Assembly (NCBI RefSeq): GCF_036416795.1
Contig: NZ_CP143867.1
Span: 930,001-994,000, forward strand
DNA length: 64,000 bases
From: Bacteroides sp. MSB163
GTDB lineage: Bacteria; Bacteroidota; Bacteroidia; Bacteroidales; Bacteroidaceae
Direction: 5' to 3'
Part shown: in pieces, positions 56,221 to 64,000 of the stretch
How positions within the stretch are numbered: the first letter of the stretch is position 1
How the letters are laid out: each line of letters begins with the position of its first letter
Position numbers and translations under genes: made by a program
Notes under the pieces: model-generated
The model's input: the letters and a program-made list of their open reading frames with translations, nothing else
Databases searched by the model: none
What the model was told of the DNA's origin: nothing

Positions 56221-57069
56221 TCATTTAATTCCAAACAAAGCCCTATACTTATCTAATTCCATATCAGAAAAATCATTTCTGAGCCATCCATTTCTATCTA
56301 TCTTATACATTTCATATTCCCACTCCTCTTCAAATCGCTCACCTGTATGAGCCATTTCATTCAAGATTTCAGAAGGGAAGGGCTCCCAAACATCACCTCT
56401 TAAGCGTTTTATAGAAAAAAGGTCCTCCTTCTTTTCTGTCCAAACGGCTACAAATTCAGTCTGTTCTCTCATCAAAGAAGCTATCCGTATCAGAGAACGC
56501 ACCTTATTATCTTTACAAACCACACGAACAATATCATTCATCAGAAAAAAAGATGAATCCATTCCGTCTTCTTCACTATTATATTTGATAAGAAGCAGAA
56601 AACTTTTATATGGGGTATCCTCTTCAAGACAACCAAGATATAAAATCTCAGATACTTTCCTGAAGAGTTTTACCGCTGCTTCTTTTCCCTCCCACTGCAT
56701 ATTTTTGTGCAATGATACTATACTGTCATGCCTAGTTCTATTTATGACACTTTGATTAACCAACCATTCATAAAAACGTCCTCCCACCTTAGGGTAAACC
56801 ATAGAGTAATCCTCTCGGTCACAAAGTCCCGATATAGAGTTCTGAACAAAAGAAATACTATCATTTTTAAAAGGAACAAAAACGAGTAACGAATTCATTA
56901 AAGTATCTGACACATCGAATGTATTCCCATCTTCATAGTTTTGATACTCTAGCAAAAGACTATCATTACGTATCCAACTGATATCTGTTAGTTCCCTCCT
57001 CGTGATAGTCGATGAGCAGCTTAAAAGCATAAGTAGAACCCAACTTACTACTACTATTTTCATATCCAA
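56221..57069 (-). CDS. Lipoprotein downstream of the RHS gene (candidate immunity or accessory protein)
   Basis: This 282-residue protein has a lipoprotein signal (IVVVSWVLLMLLSCSSTITR, Cys18). I do not recognise the family. The body is acidic, without transmembrane segments, and ends with WLRNDFSDMELDKYRALFGIK. It starts 4 bp after the RHS stop, so the two are translationally coupled. Genes directly downstream of RHS/polymorphic-toxin genes are usually the cognate immunity protein. An envelope-anchored inhibitor would fit a toxin acting in the periplasm or on membrane proteins. That is inference. An alternative is a structural partner of the RHS shell. Confidence 0.7.
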   Translation of the reverse strand: MDMKIVVVSWVLLMLLSCSSTITRRELTDISWIRNDSLLLEYQNYEDGNTFDVSDTLMNSLLVFVPFKNDSISFVQNSISGLCDREDYSMVYPKVGGRFYEWLVNQSVINRTRHDSIVSLHKNMQWEGKEAAVKLFRKVSEILYLGCLEEDTPYKSFLLLIKYNSEEDGMDSSFFLMNDIVRVVCKDNKVRSLIRIASLMREQTEFVAVWTEKKEDLFSIKRLRGDVWEPFPSEILNEMAHTGERFEEEWEYEMYKIDRNGWLRNDFSDMELDKYRALFGIK

Positions 57070-57073
57070 TATT

Positions 57074-60000
57074 TTAATAACCTAATATTTTCGCTGCTTT
57101 CAGATATCTAGTCGGAATAGTAGAAGTCATATTATTCAGATTTCGATAATATCCCACTTTATAGTTCCATTTCAATGCATGCTGATACTCCCACTCTCTT
57201 ATATAAGCATGATGTGAGGTTGGATTATTTAATCCCATACCATAAAAACCTGCATGATAATATTCATGTCCCATAGTCAAAAAAAGTTGTTCTTTGCATA
57301 TAAATGCTGACTTATACAAGAAAACATTATATCCTTTACCAACTCCGTTGGATACAGTTGTTCCATTTACATACTGACCTCTGTATTTAACTAAATCACC
57401 CAATTTTATATGCCCTCTAGGAATAGTCCCATCCGCATACAAATTATCTACATTTTGTACATTTTCAAAATTTTCTAATGAAAATTCAGCCGCATACTCA
57501 TTTGAATACTCCATACCCTCACCAATCTGAACCGTGTTTCCATCAGCCATATTCACTCCATTAGTATAATCAAAATATTGAGCTCCCTTTCCCGTAAAGA
57601 AATTTCCATGATTCTTCATTGCTGAGACACCACCCAGCACTCCTCCAATAACACCACCAATAGCACCACTTATCCCTCCAGCAGCTAAACCTGCATTCAG
57701 CCCCTGCTTAAAATTTGCTCCATTCAACCAAGCATTTCCAGCTCCTCCGACAAAACCGCCAGCAAAACCTCCACTAAACCCAGTAACCGCCCCACCGATA
57801 AAACTAGTCGTTCCTAATAATCCAGCCATTGCTCCGCCTGCAAAATACCCGGCAGCACCAGATGCTCCACCTATGAATAGCCCTTTCAACATATCACCAG
57901 CCAAAGCCCAACCAGAATTATCACTCATCACCATAGCAGTTCCCATCCCAATCCAAGCCCCCACAATAACAGCAGCTAACCAAACAGATTTTCCACTTTT
58001 ATCTACATACATCAACGGATTATTTAGCACATAACTATATCGATTAAAGTTTTGCGTGAAATCCATCATCTGCACATATGGATCCGGACTCAAGAATCGT
58101 CCCAATGCGGAATCATATAAACGCGCATTCATATTAACCAAGCCAAAGGCAGACAGATGTTCATGCCCCGTATACCCCCTGCCTAAAAGCAATGCCGGTT
58201 CTAAACCAGGAGCATAAAGTACATGGTTAATAGGATTACGTAAACGCCCCCAAGCATCATAACTCAATTCCTGTTGGACAATACCCGCAGAATTTGTAAT
58301 ATGCGTGATACTACCCAAGTAATCACGACAAATATAATAAATTCCCCATGATCCATTCTTCTTCATATAAACAATTGGCGAAGAATAATAATCACCAGCC
58401 AAATAAAGGCGAGTTTCCGCATTATTTGTCTCATAACAATTACCGAGATAATAAGTCGCATTTTGTACAGCCCCCTTATGAGTTAAAAGCATTTTAGCAC
58501 GTTCACCAGAAGAATCATACGTAAAAGTAGCTGTATAACCATTTTCTACAATAGTAGCCGGACGCTGAAAAGAAGTATAAGTAACATCTTGATTCCGTAT
58601 AGGTATTTGATTTCCATTTAATTCCACATTAGTCACTGCATAAGGCTTCGTATCATGACTATAAAACATGGTGCCAATACCACTCATTGAGGTAATATTT
58701 CCTTTCGAATCATACCCTACCGTCTTACCTGCATAATTAGCTAAACGATTCAGATTATCATAACTAAAAGATTCCGTCAGATTGCGCTTCTTATCTACAC
58801 GACTTGTCAGGTTTCCTTTCTGAATATCGAATGTATAAGCAAAATGTTGGATCACTCCAGCTTTTCTTTCTGTCAGTATACCATAGCTATTATATCCATA
58901 CGTACGCGTTAATGGTCCAGTTACAGCGTTCGTAGGTTGCCCCAATCCATTCTCGGCTGTCAACTTCCATATAGAAGTTGTCCCCAACTTTACTTCTGTT
59001 AATTGTCCATTAACATAGGTCATATTCTCCGTTCCAATCACCGCCTCTTTAGAGGAACTATATGTAACAGAAGACACATTGCCATTTGCATAAGCGAAAA
59101 CACGTTTCAACCAGATATCATCCGAAACCTTATCCGTCCGTGAGTTCAATCGGGCATATTCATCATAAGTATAGACTTTAGAAACGCCATTGGTCGAAGT
59201 CTCATTATCAATCTGTTTTGTTACCGGATCATATTTATAAGTAGTAGTAAACTCTGGTTGAACTTTACTTTTAGGACGACCATATTTATCATATACAATA
59301 GCTACAGTTTTATTATTTGCATCAGTTTGTGTTACCGTACGTATATTACCCGAGTAACCCTCCGTAAAAGTCATTGTCCCAGCACTAGGATCTACAATTT
59401 TAGTTCGGTGTCCATAATCAGGATCATAGTCAAACTCTGTTATAACCCCTCCTGGTGCAATAACCTTTTTCAACTGTTTGTCTGGACGATAAGAATAAGT
59501 AATTGTTCCTCCTGGATCTGTTGCGGAAGCCAACAGTCCACTCTTATCGTATGTTCGGGTAATTGTAATACCTTCTTTTACTATTGTTTCACTTTTCCCA
59601 ATATAACTGTAAGATGTTGTTTTGCCATATGGCTCTGAAAACGAAACTATTCGATCAAAATCATCATAACTATATACATTCCATAACGAAGCTGTATTTC
59701 CTTTATAAGGCAGAGAGACCTTCCATAAGCGTCCCCAGTTATCATATTGTTTATCTATATACAGCCAAGTTCCATCAAAGCGTTTATTACCAATACGAAT
59801 ATCACGCCCTAGAGCATCATAATATGTACGCTGTTCCGGCATCCCCGTTACTAATTTCTCAATATAATATACCCCTGTACTCAAATCCCATCTATAATTT
59901 ATATTCTCTATTGTACCATCATCATAAGTGGTTGTATTAACTCTCCCCAAATCATCATAATTATACAAAGCAATCTTACCCAAATTATTTACCACTTTTT

Positions 60001-63000
60001 CTGGTAGGCCATATTTATTATAATTAGAATATACCGTCATACGTCCTAAAGCATCAGTACGAGTGTTTACATAGCAATTATTCAAATAAGTACAAGTGTC
60101 TCCTAAATATTCCACCGATGTACGGGGGGCACTTACTTCTGTTAAAACATTGCCGTAAACATCATAAGTGCATCGCGTTTCTCCAACTTTATTACCATTA
60201 ATTTTAATTATTTTCTTTTCTGGAAGATTTGTTCCTGTTTTATAAACCAATTCTTCTGAAGTTACCCACGAACTCCCATCACGCGATTCTGTTATTGTTT
60301 TCAAACAGGGAAGACCTATCAGCCACTTCGCGGTTGTGTTTGTATTACTATAAGTTTGATTCGTAACTGTTTTGATCACATTGTTAGATGTATAATCCGT
60401 ATAAGTAACTGTTTCACGCGTAGGATTACTGTAAGTATCATAAAGATAATCTTTAGTCACTGTGGTACTTTTCAAAAGATCCTTTTCTACTGAGTTGTTC
60501 AGTCGTACCGTGGCTTTCTTATTAGAAGCAACAGCTGAATAATAAGTATAATTTCCTTCTGCTTCAGGAGTAATGACCCTAACCAAATTATTAAAGTTCA
60601 AAGGATCGTATATCGTTGTTATGGTTTTGTTACGTAATACATCCTCTGCTATTATTTTAGTAAAGCCACAAAAGCCACGGCCCTGCCGATGTACAACCCC
60701 TCCTTGATAGCGATACTCTTCCGAGGTTAAAATGCTACCATTTAAAGCAGTTTCTTTAGCAGCGAGCCCCCACAAAGGCCCTTGAAAGCGTTCATAAGGG
60801 AATGAAACAATTGCATTGGAACTATAAAAATCAATATAATCTCCGTTCTTTGCATTGAGAAGTTGATAGGAGTTTTTATCTATCACCCCGAAGCTATTAA
60901 TTACTCCTGTTAGCAAATATTGTTTACGCTCATTCCTTGTAAAGCTCACCTTGTAAACATTTTCATCAATAACAGCTATAAGGGAACTATAAAAATTCGG
61001 TTGAGAAATAGAAGAAGGAAGTAAAGTAATACCACCACCAAGTGACGTTCCAAACCTATCCTCTTCTTTAAACCCACCATTACGATTGAAATACCCCCAC
61101 GTACTGGTATTCTGCCTAAGTACCAAGTCTACATACCCATCTTGATCTATATCCTGTAGCATACAGGCAGCTTCATGTTCCACATATTCCGTTAAATTAA
61201 ACGATCTACGTATATTGGATAACGGATAATAAACCTCCCACCACGTACCATTATGAAATTTACGCCAATATTCCACTTGACAGACATCCCCATGCACAGA
61301 ACAACTACTACCATCCAGCCACTCACCACAAACCAAGCACCTGTTGGAATACCCAATATATTCTCCACAATGCACACATTCATAATCTTCCGGATATTCT
61401 GCATTACACTCCGGGCAAAATTCGTGTGAAGTAACAGGCATCTCATACGTACCTTTTTTGGTATATGACTTGACAGGAGTTACTAAGAATTCCGGTTTGC
61501 CATCACCATTTATATCTCCAATGGCCATGTCTCTATTGCTTTGAAATACATAATTATAGGATAAGTCAAAACTACATTTCAAGTTTAAGCTATATACTCC
61601 GTTCACTTGAGAAAACGAATACACTTTTGTTATCCCAAAATTAATATGACAAATATCCGTCTTTCCATCTCCGTCAATATCTACAGCCACCAAAATTCCT
61701 TGTTTCACATTGAAATTGAAAACATGAGCATTAAACAACACCTTATTTGTGCTCAAATCAAACAAATAGCACTTAGAGTTCATATCCTTATCCAAAGGTC
61801 TATCCATAGATATAGCCAATAACTCAGCTTTTCCATCTCCATTGTAATCGCCCGGAAGATATACTTTTGGCCAAATGCTAGAACTATTGGGAGCCTCACT
61901 GTCAAATGTAAAAGTAGAAGTCTGTGTCAAAGACAAACCCAGACCAGGCTTATAAACCTTTACAGTTAAACGATCCTTACCACTCTGCACCGTAGCATTT
62001 ATCTTCAATAGTTCATCTCCAGATACTCCATCTACATCTGCCGACAATAAAGTCTGAAAGCCTCGCTCTGCATACAAAGTTGCAGGTACCAAAGTACTAC
62101 CTTCCAAATTTCGATATACAAGCAACTCTTGGTTTTCAGCAAAAGCAGAATAATACCCTTTCGAAGATATAGCACAAGGATTAAAATCCGGATACGAAAA
62201 AAGTCCATCATCTTCTGTCCCTGACTCAAACTTTACCTTATTTACTACTAAATCGGTATCCTGATTAAAATATCTCGTTAATATAGCTTTTTGTTTTTCC
62301 CATCCATTCATATTATTATCATATCCATAGTAAAACAACAAAGGATTTAAATTATCGCAATCGATTCTTGTCAACAAAGACACATTACTAGTTTTATAAA
62401 CAAATGAATAGGTATGAAGCAATTCTGTTCCGTGATAACACTTGATATTATCAAGTAAATGGGATAACTTTACTTCTGTCCCTCCTTCAAAACCACCCAA
62501 CACGTCCACACGGTCTTTATAAGTAAATGTAATATTAGCCAATGGCGTATCAGAAGAGGTATGGGCTCCATATTCTATATTTAGAATACGATATCTGTTA
62601 TTTTGATAAGCATAAGAAAAGGATACCATATTCCCCAAAACATCTGTACTTTTAGATATTGGGTAAACGAGGCAGTCACTCGCATTAGTTTGTGAACCAA
62701 ACACAGCTACCGTGCCATTCGGATATAATACCATAAAATAACTAAACGTTCCGGATGCCGTTTTCTGCGCTTTCACTCGAATATTCCCTTGTTCTGTCTC
62801 AAAAACATTCACAACAGTTGTTGGTAACAGACGAACTCCATCAAGCATTAATGCATCATCACCATTCACTTCAACCGGTGCTGTTTTACCGTCATAGTAC
62901 ATAGAACGTGGTACTCGAATTATAGATGATAGACCGCCAATAGACCAACCATAACCAACTATGTCATTTCCACCTTGACTATTATAAGTAATGGAAACAG

Positions 63001-63187
63001 AAGGTGTAATGCCACTACGTACCGGAACACACGAAATAGGAACATTGTAAACAAGTCCTCCCGATGGCGTAACTTGTGAATTTATTGGTATAACACCAAC
63101 ATCTTTACTTGTATTTACAGATATTGAGGTAGGGATATGCGTATGAGAACCACTCGCAAAACCTCTTACTAAATCTTGTTGAGACAT
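57074..63187 (-). CDS. SpvB/RHS-repeat protein with C-terminal HEXXH domain (polymorphic toxin candidate)
   Basis: The protein has 2037 residues. It has an SpvB-like N-terminal domain (about 30-300; PISCVPVRSGITPSVSITYNSQ) and FG-GAP/VCBS repeats (DYNGDGKAELLAI, DIDGDGKTDICHI, DINGDGKPEFLV). A Cys-rich insert is at 591-636. Many RHS/YD repeats (about 880-1690) end in the core signature GRFLSPDPY and YSYVLNNPLMYVDKSGK (about 1695-1725). A glycine-rich hydrophobic segment (about 1728-1860) and a variable tail (about 1860-2037) follow. The tail contains LTMGHEYYHAGFYG, a zincin-type HEXXH at 1974-1978. RHS shells enclose and release a C-terminal toxin. No signal peptide is in frame; the preceding 66-codon gene appears to hold it. 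The region is AT-richer than its neighbours, consistent with transfer. Confidence 0.88.
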   Translation of the reverse strand: MSQQDLVRGFASGSHTHIPTSISVNTSKDVGVIPINSQVTPSGGLVYNVPISCVPVRSGITPSVSITYNSQGGNDIVGYGWSIGGLSSIIRVPRSMYYDGKTAPVEVNGDDALMLDGVRLLPTTVVNVFETEQGNIRVKAQKTASGTFSYFMVLYPNGTVAVFGSQTNASDCLVYPISKSTDVLGNMVSFSYAYQNNRYRILNIEYGAHTSSDTPLANITFTYKDRVDVLGGFEGGTEVKLSHLLDNIKCYHGTELLHTYSFVYKTSNVSLLTRIDCDNLNPLLFYYGYDNNMNGWEKQKAILTRYFNQDTDLVVNKVKFESGTEDDGLFSYPDFNPCAISSKGYYSAFAENQELLVYRNLEGSTLVPATLYAERGFQTLLSADVDGVSGDELLKINATVQSGKDRLTVKVYKPGLGLSLTQTSTFTFDSEAPNSSSIWPKVYLPGDYNGDGKAELLAISMDRPLDKDMNSKCYLFDLSTNKVLFNAHVFNFNVKQGILVAVDIDGDGKTDICHINFGITKVYSFSQVNGVYSLNLKCSFDLSYNYVFQSNRDMAIGDINGDGKPEFLVTPVKSYTKKGTYEMPVTSHEFCPECNAEYPEDYECVHCGEYIGYSNRCLVCGEWLDGSSCSVHGDVCQVEYWRKFHNGTWWEVYYPLSNIRRSFNLTEYVEHEAACMLQDIDQDGYVDLVLRQNTSTWGYFNRNGGFKEEDRFGTSLGGGITLLPSSISQPNFYSSLIAVIDENVYKVSFTRNERKQYLLTGVINSFGVIDKNSYQLLNAKNGDYIDFYSSNAIVSFPYERFQGPLWGLAAKETALNGSILTSEEYRYQGGVVHRQGRGFCGFTKIIAEDVLRNKTITTIYDPLNFNNLVRVITPEAEGNYTYYSAVASNKKATVRLNNSVEKDLLKSTTVTKDYLYDTYSNPTRETVTYTDYTSNNVIKTVTNQTYSNTNTTAKWLIGLPCLKTITESRDGSSWVTSEELVYKTGTNLPEKKIIKINGNKVGETRCTYDVYGNVLTEVSAPRTSVEYLGDTCTYLNNCYVNTRTDALGRMTVYSNYNKYGLPEKVVNNLGKIALYNYDDLGRVNTTTYDDGTIENINYRWDLSTGVYYIEKLVTGMPEQRTYYDALGRDIRIGNKRFDGTWLYIDKQYDNWGRLWKVSLPYKGNTASLWNVYSYDDFDRIVSFSEPYGKTTSYSYIGKSETIVKEGITITRTYDKSGLLASATDPGGTITYSYRPDKQLKKVIAPGGVITEFDYDPDYGHRTKIVDPSAGTMTFTEGYSGNIRTVTQTDANNKTVAIVYDKYGRPKSKVQPEFTTTYKYDPVTKQIDNETSTNGVSKVYTYDEYARLNSRTDKVSDDIWLKRVFAYANGNVSSVTYSSSKEAVIGTENMTYVNGQLTEVKLGTTSIWKLTAENGLGQPTNAVTGPLTRTYGYNSYGILTERKAGVIQHFAYTFDIQKGNLTSRVDKKRNLTESFSYDNLNRLANYAGKTVGYDSKGNITSMSGIGTMFYSHDTKPYAVTNVELNGNQIPIRNQDVTYTSFQRPATIVENGYTATFTYDSSGERAKMLLTHKGAVQNATYYLGNCYETNNAETRLYLAGDYYSSPIVYMKKNGSWGIYYICRDYLGSITHITNSAGIVQQELSYDAWGRLRNPINHVLYAPGLEPALLLGRGYTGHEHLSAFGLVNMNARLYDSALGRFLSPDPYVQMMDFTQNFNRYSYVLNNPLMYVDKSGKSVWLAAVIVGAWIGMGTAMVMSDNSGWALAGDMLKGLFIGGASGAAGYFAGGAMAGLLGTTSFIGGAVTGFSGGFAGGFVGGAGNAWLNGANFKQGLNAGLAAGGISGAIGGVIGGVLGGVSAMKNHGNFFTGKGAQYFDYTNGVNMADGNTVQIGEGMEYSNEYAAEFSLENFENVQNVDNLYADGTIPRGHIKLGDLVKYRGQYVNGTTVSNGVGKGYNVFLYKSAFICKEQLFLTMGHEYYHAGFYGMGLNNPTSHHAYIREWEYQHALKWNYKVGYYRNLNNMTSTIPTRYLKAAKILGY

Positions 63188-63197
63188 AGGATTTTGG

Positions 63198-63398
63198 TTA
63201 ACAATAGTCTCTTTTGCTCCTGCACTCTAGCTTTTTTATATAAATGGAATCACCAGTAGAAATTGTGTCAGTAGGTACTGTCCGATGTTTTTTTATGGAT
63301 GAAATAAAATCAAAAGATTGTTGTCCCATAGATGGGAATGTCACTATAAAAGTAAATGTCACGGCTAAAAGAATAAGCCATAAGTGATGTGTTTTCAT
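63198..63398 (-). CDS. Short signal-peptide protein, probably the severed N-terminus of the RHS gene
   Basis: This encodes 66 residues: a signal peptide (MKTHHLWLILLAVTFTFIVTF) and a short hydrophilic tail ending IKKLECRSKRDYC. It stops 10 bp before the RHS ATG. In the RHS frame the sequence just upstream of that ATG is open for 13 codons (SAGAKETIVNQNP) and overlaps the end of this gene. A single-base shift near 63124 would join the two into one secreted RHS protein. So this is either an independent small exported peptide or, more likely, the displaced N-terminus. No family is recognised. Confidence 0.6.
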   Translation of the reverse strand: MKTHHLWLILLAVTFTFIVTFPSMGQQSFDFISSIKKHRTVPTDTISTGDSIYIKKLECRSKRDYC

Positions 63399-63429
63399 AA
63401 TAAATAATTAGTTTACAAACAGTATAACC

Positions 63430-63864
63430 CTATTCTTTAATAATTTTCCATATAGATTGCCTTGAACCAAAGACCAACTTCAGCAAATATGTACCCGACA
63501 CAAAGCTATCAAGCTGAAGGATAGTTCGTATAGAAGTCACATCCTGTCTTAACAATAGTCGACCTTGCAAATCGTACAGGAAAACCTCGCCGTAACCCGG
63601 CTCAAAGAGTTCACTTAACAGAACAGTCAACTCCGTTTGCATTGGATTAGGAAAGAGCTTAATTGCTTTCTGTTCCAACAGTCCTTCCGACAAAACAACA
63701 TTTACCTCGTTTTTTTGAAGAACAAAAGAACGCGTAGCTACTTGCATTCGAGTAACCCTGTTACCGGCAGCATCATACAAATACGAAAAAGATTGTGAGA
63801 AAATGGAAGTGGCCAATCCTAAGTTGATTAAGAGCAAAATAAATTTCAATTTCATGTTTTTCAT
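63430..63864 (-). CDS. Small exported protein with YD motif and C-terminal sorting (Por/T9SS type A) domain
   Basis: This 144-residue protein has a signal peptide (LKFILLLINLGLATSIFSQ), then SFSYLYDAAGNRVTRMQ, the consensus of an RHS/YD repeat. A C-terminal beta-sandwich follows (about 65-144) of the type A sorting-domain form: KLFPNPMQTELTVLL, VFLYDLQGRLLLRQDV, SGTYLLKLVFGSRQSIWKIIKE. Such domains direct secretion through the type IX system in some Bacteroidota. Many gut Bacteroides lack that system, so here the domain may only fold or anchor the protein. It is first in the RHS operon, 31 bp before the 66-codon gene. An ATG at 63855 is an equally good start. Confidence 0.75.
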   Translation of the reverse strand: MKNMKLKFILLLINLGLATSIFSQSFSYLYDAAGNRVTRMQVATRSFVLQKNEVNVVLSEGLLEQKAIKLFPNPMQTELTVLLSELFEPGYGEVFLYDLQGRLLLRQDVTSIRTILQLDSFVSGTYLLKLVFGSRQSIWKIIKE

Positions 63865-64000
63865 AATTTAATTACGCAATAAAGATAGACACTCTTTTTT
63901 TAGAAAAAAGCTATCAGCATTATGTATTTAGAGGCAATACAATTTTTACTCCTTTTTCTACAGTTTTTACTCTAAATAAAAAGTTTATAGACAACAACCA

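Overview
The window is a chromosomal segment of a gut Bacteroides-type organism (phylum Bacteroidota). The evidence is two polysaccharide utilisation loci (PULs) with SusC/SusD pairs and hybrid two-component regulators (HTCS), four serine-type S1 sulfatases, the glycine-lipid genes glsB/glsA, DUF3575/DUF3868 surface-fibre genes, and promoters of the Bacteroides form TAnnTTTG. I cannot name the species.

Layout. (a) 1-3428: the start of a surface-fibre type operon (DUF3868, DUF3575) reading left. It is preceded by a 192-bp element bounded by 20-bp perfect inverted repeats that carries an outward promoter, and by a tyrosine recombinase: a phase-variable promoter switch. (b) 4007-5077: an M20 deacylase of the ArgE type. 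(c) 5319-20488: a pectin PUL on the minus strand, in transcript order SusC, SusD, GH28, CE8 (frameshifted in its signal peptide), HTCS, GH28, sulfatase. (d) 20789-28349: housekeeping genes, namely an EnvC-like factor, a DUF4292 lipoprotein, a TPR lipoprotein and dut, then dgt on the plus strand, then glsB and glsA. (e) 28581-29864: two tandem, about 95% identical ECF sigma factors, each with a palindromic operator at exactly the same distance from its promoter.

(f) 30110-56004: a large host-glycan type PUL. A SusC/SusD pair, an enzyme operon (sulfatase, GH20, GH2, GH29 and a sulfatase-GH16 fusion) and a separate GH2-sulfatase operon surround a divergent HTCS. Three promoters in this PUL share one 35-37 bp operator-like sequence immediately upstream of a perfect -7 box, which ties them into one regulon. 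The enzyme set (endo-acting GH16, hexosaminidase, beta-galactosidase, fucosidase, sulfatases) fits a sulfated, fucosylated poly-LacNAc glycan such as mucin O-glycan or keratan sulfate.

(g) 56221-63864: a low-GC island with a 2037-residue SpvB/RHS polymorphic-toxin-like protein. Its C-terminus follows a glycine-rich membrane segment and carries an HEYYH zinc-protease motif. A lipoprotein lies 4 bp downstream (candidate immunity or accessory protein). Upstream are a short secreted peptide that looks like the RHS signal peptide cut off by a frameshift, and a small protein with a C-terminal sorting-type domain.

The most noteworthy items are the invertible promoter, the sulfatase-GH16 fusion, the shared PUL operator, the RHS metallopeptidase-type toxin candidate, the duplicated sigma factors with conserved palindromes, and two apparent frameshifts at signal-peptide junctions. 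I saw no rRNA, tRNA, CRISPR array or intact insertion sequence.
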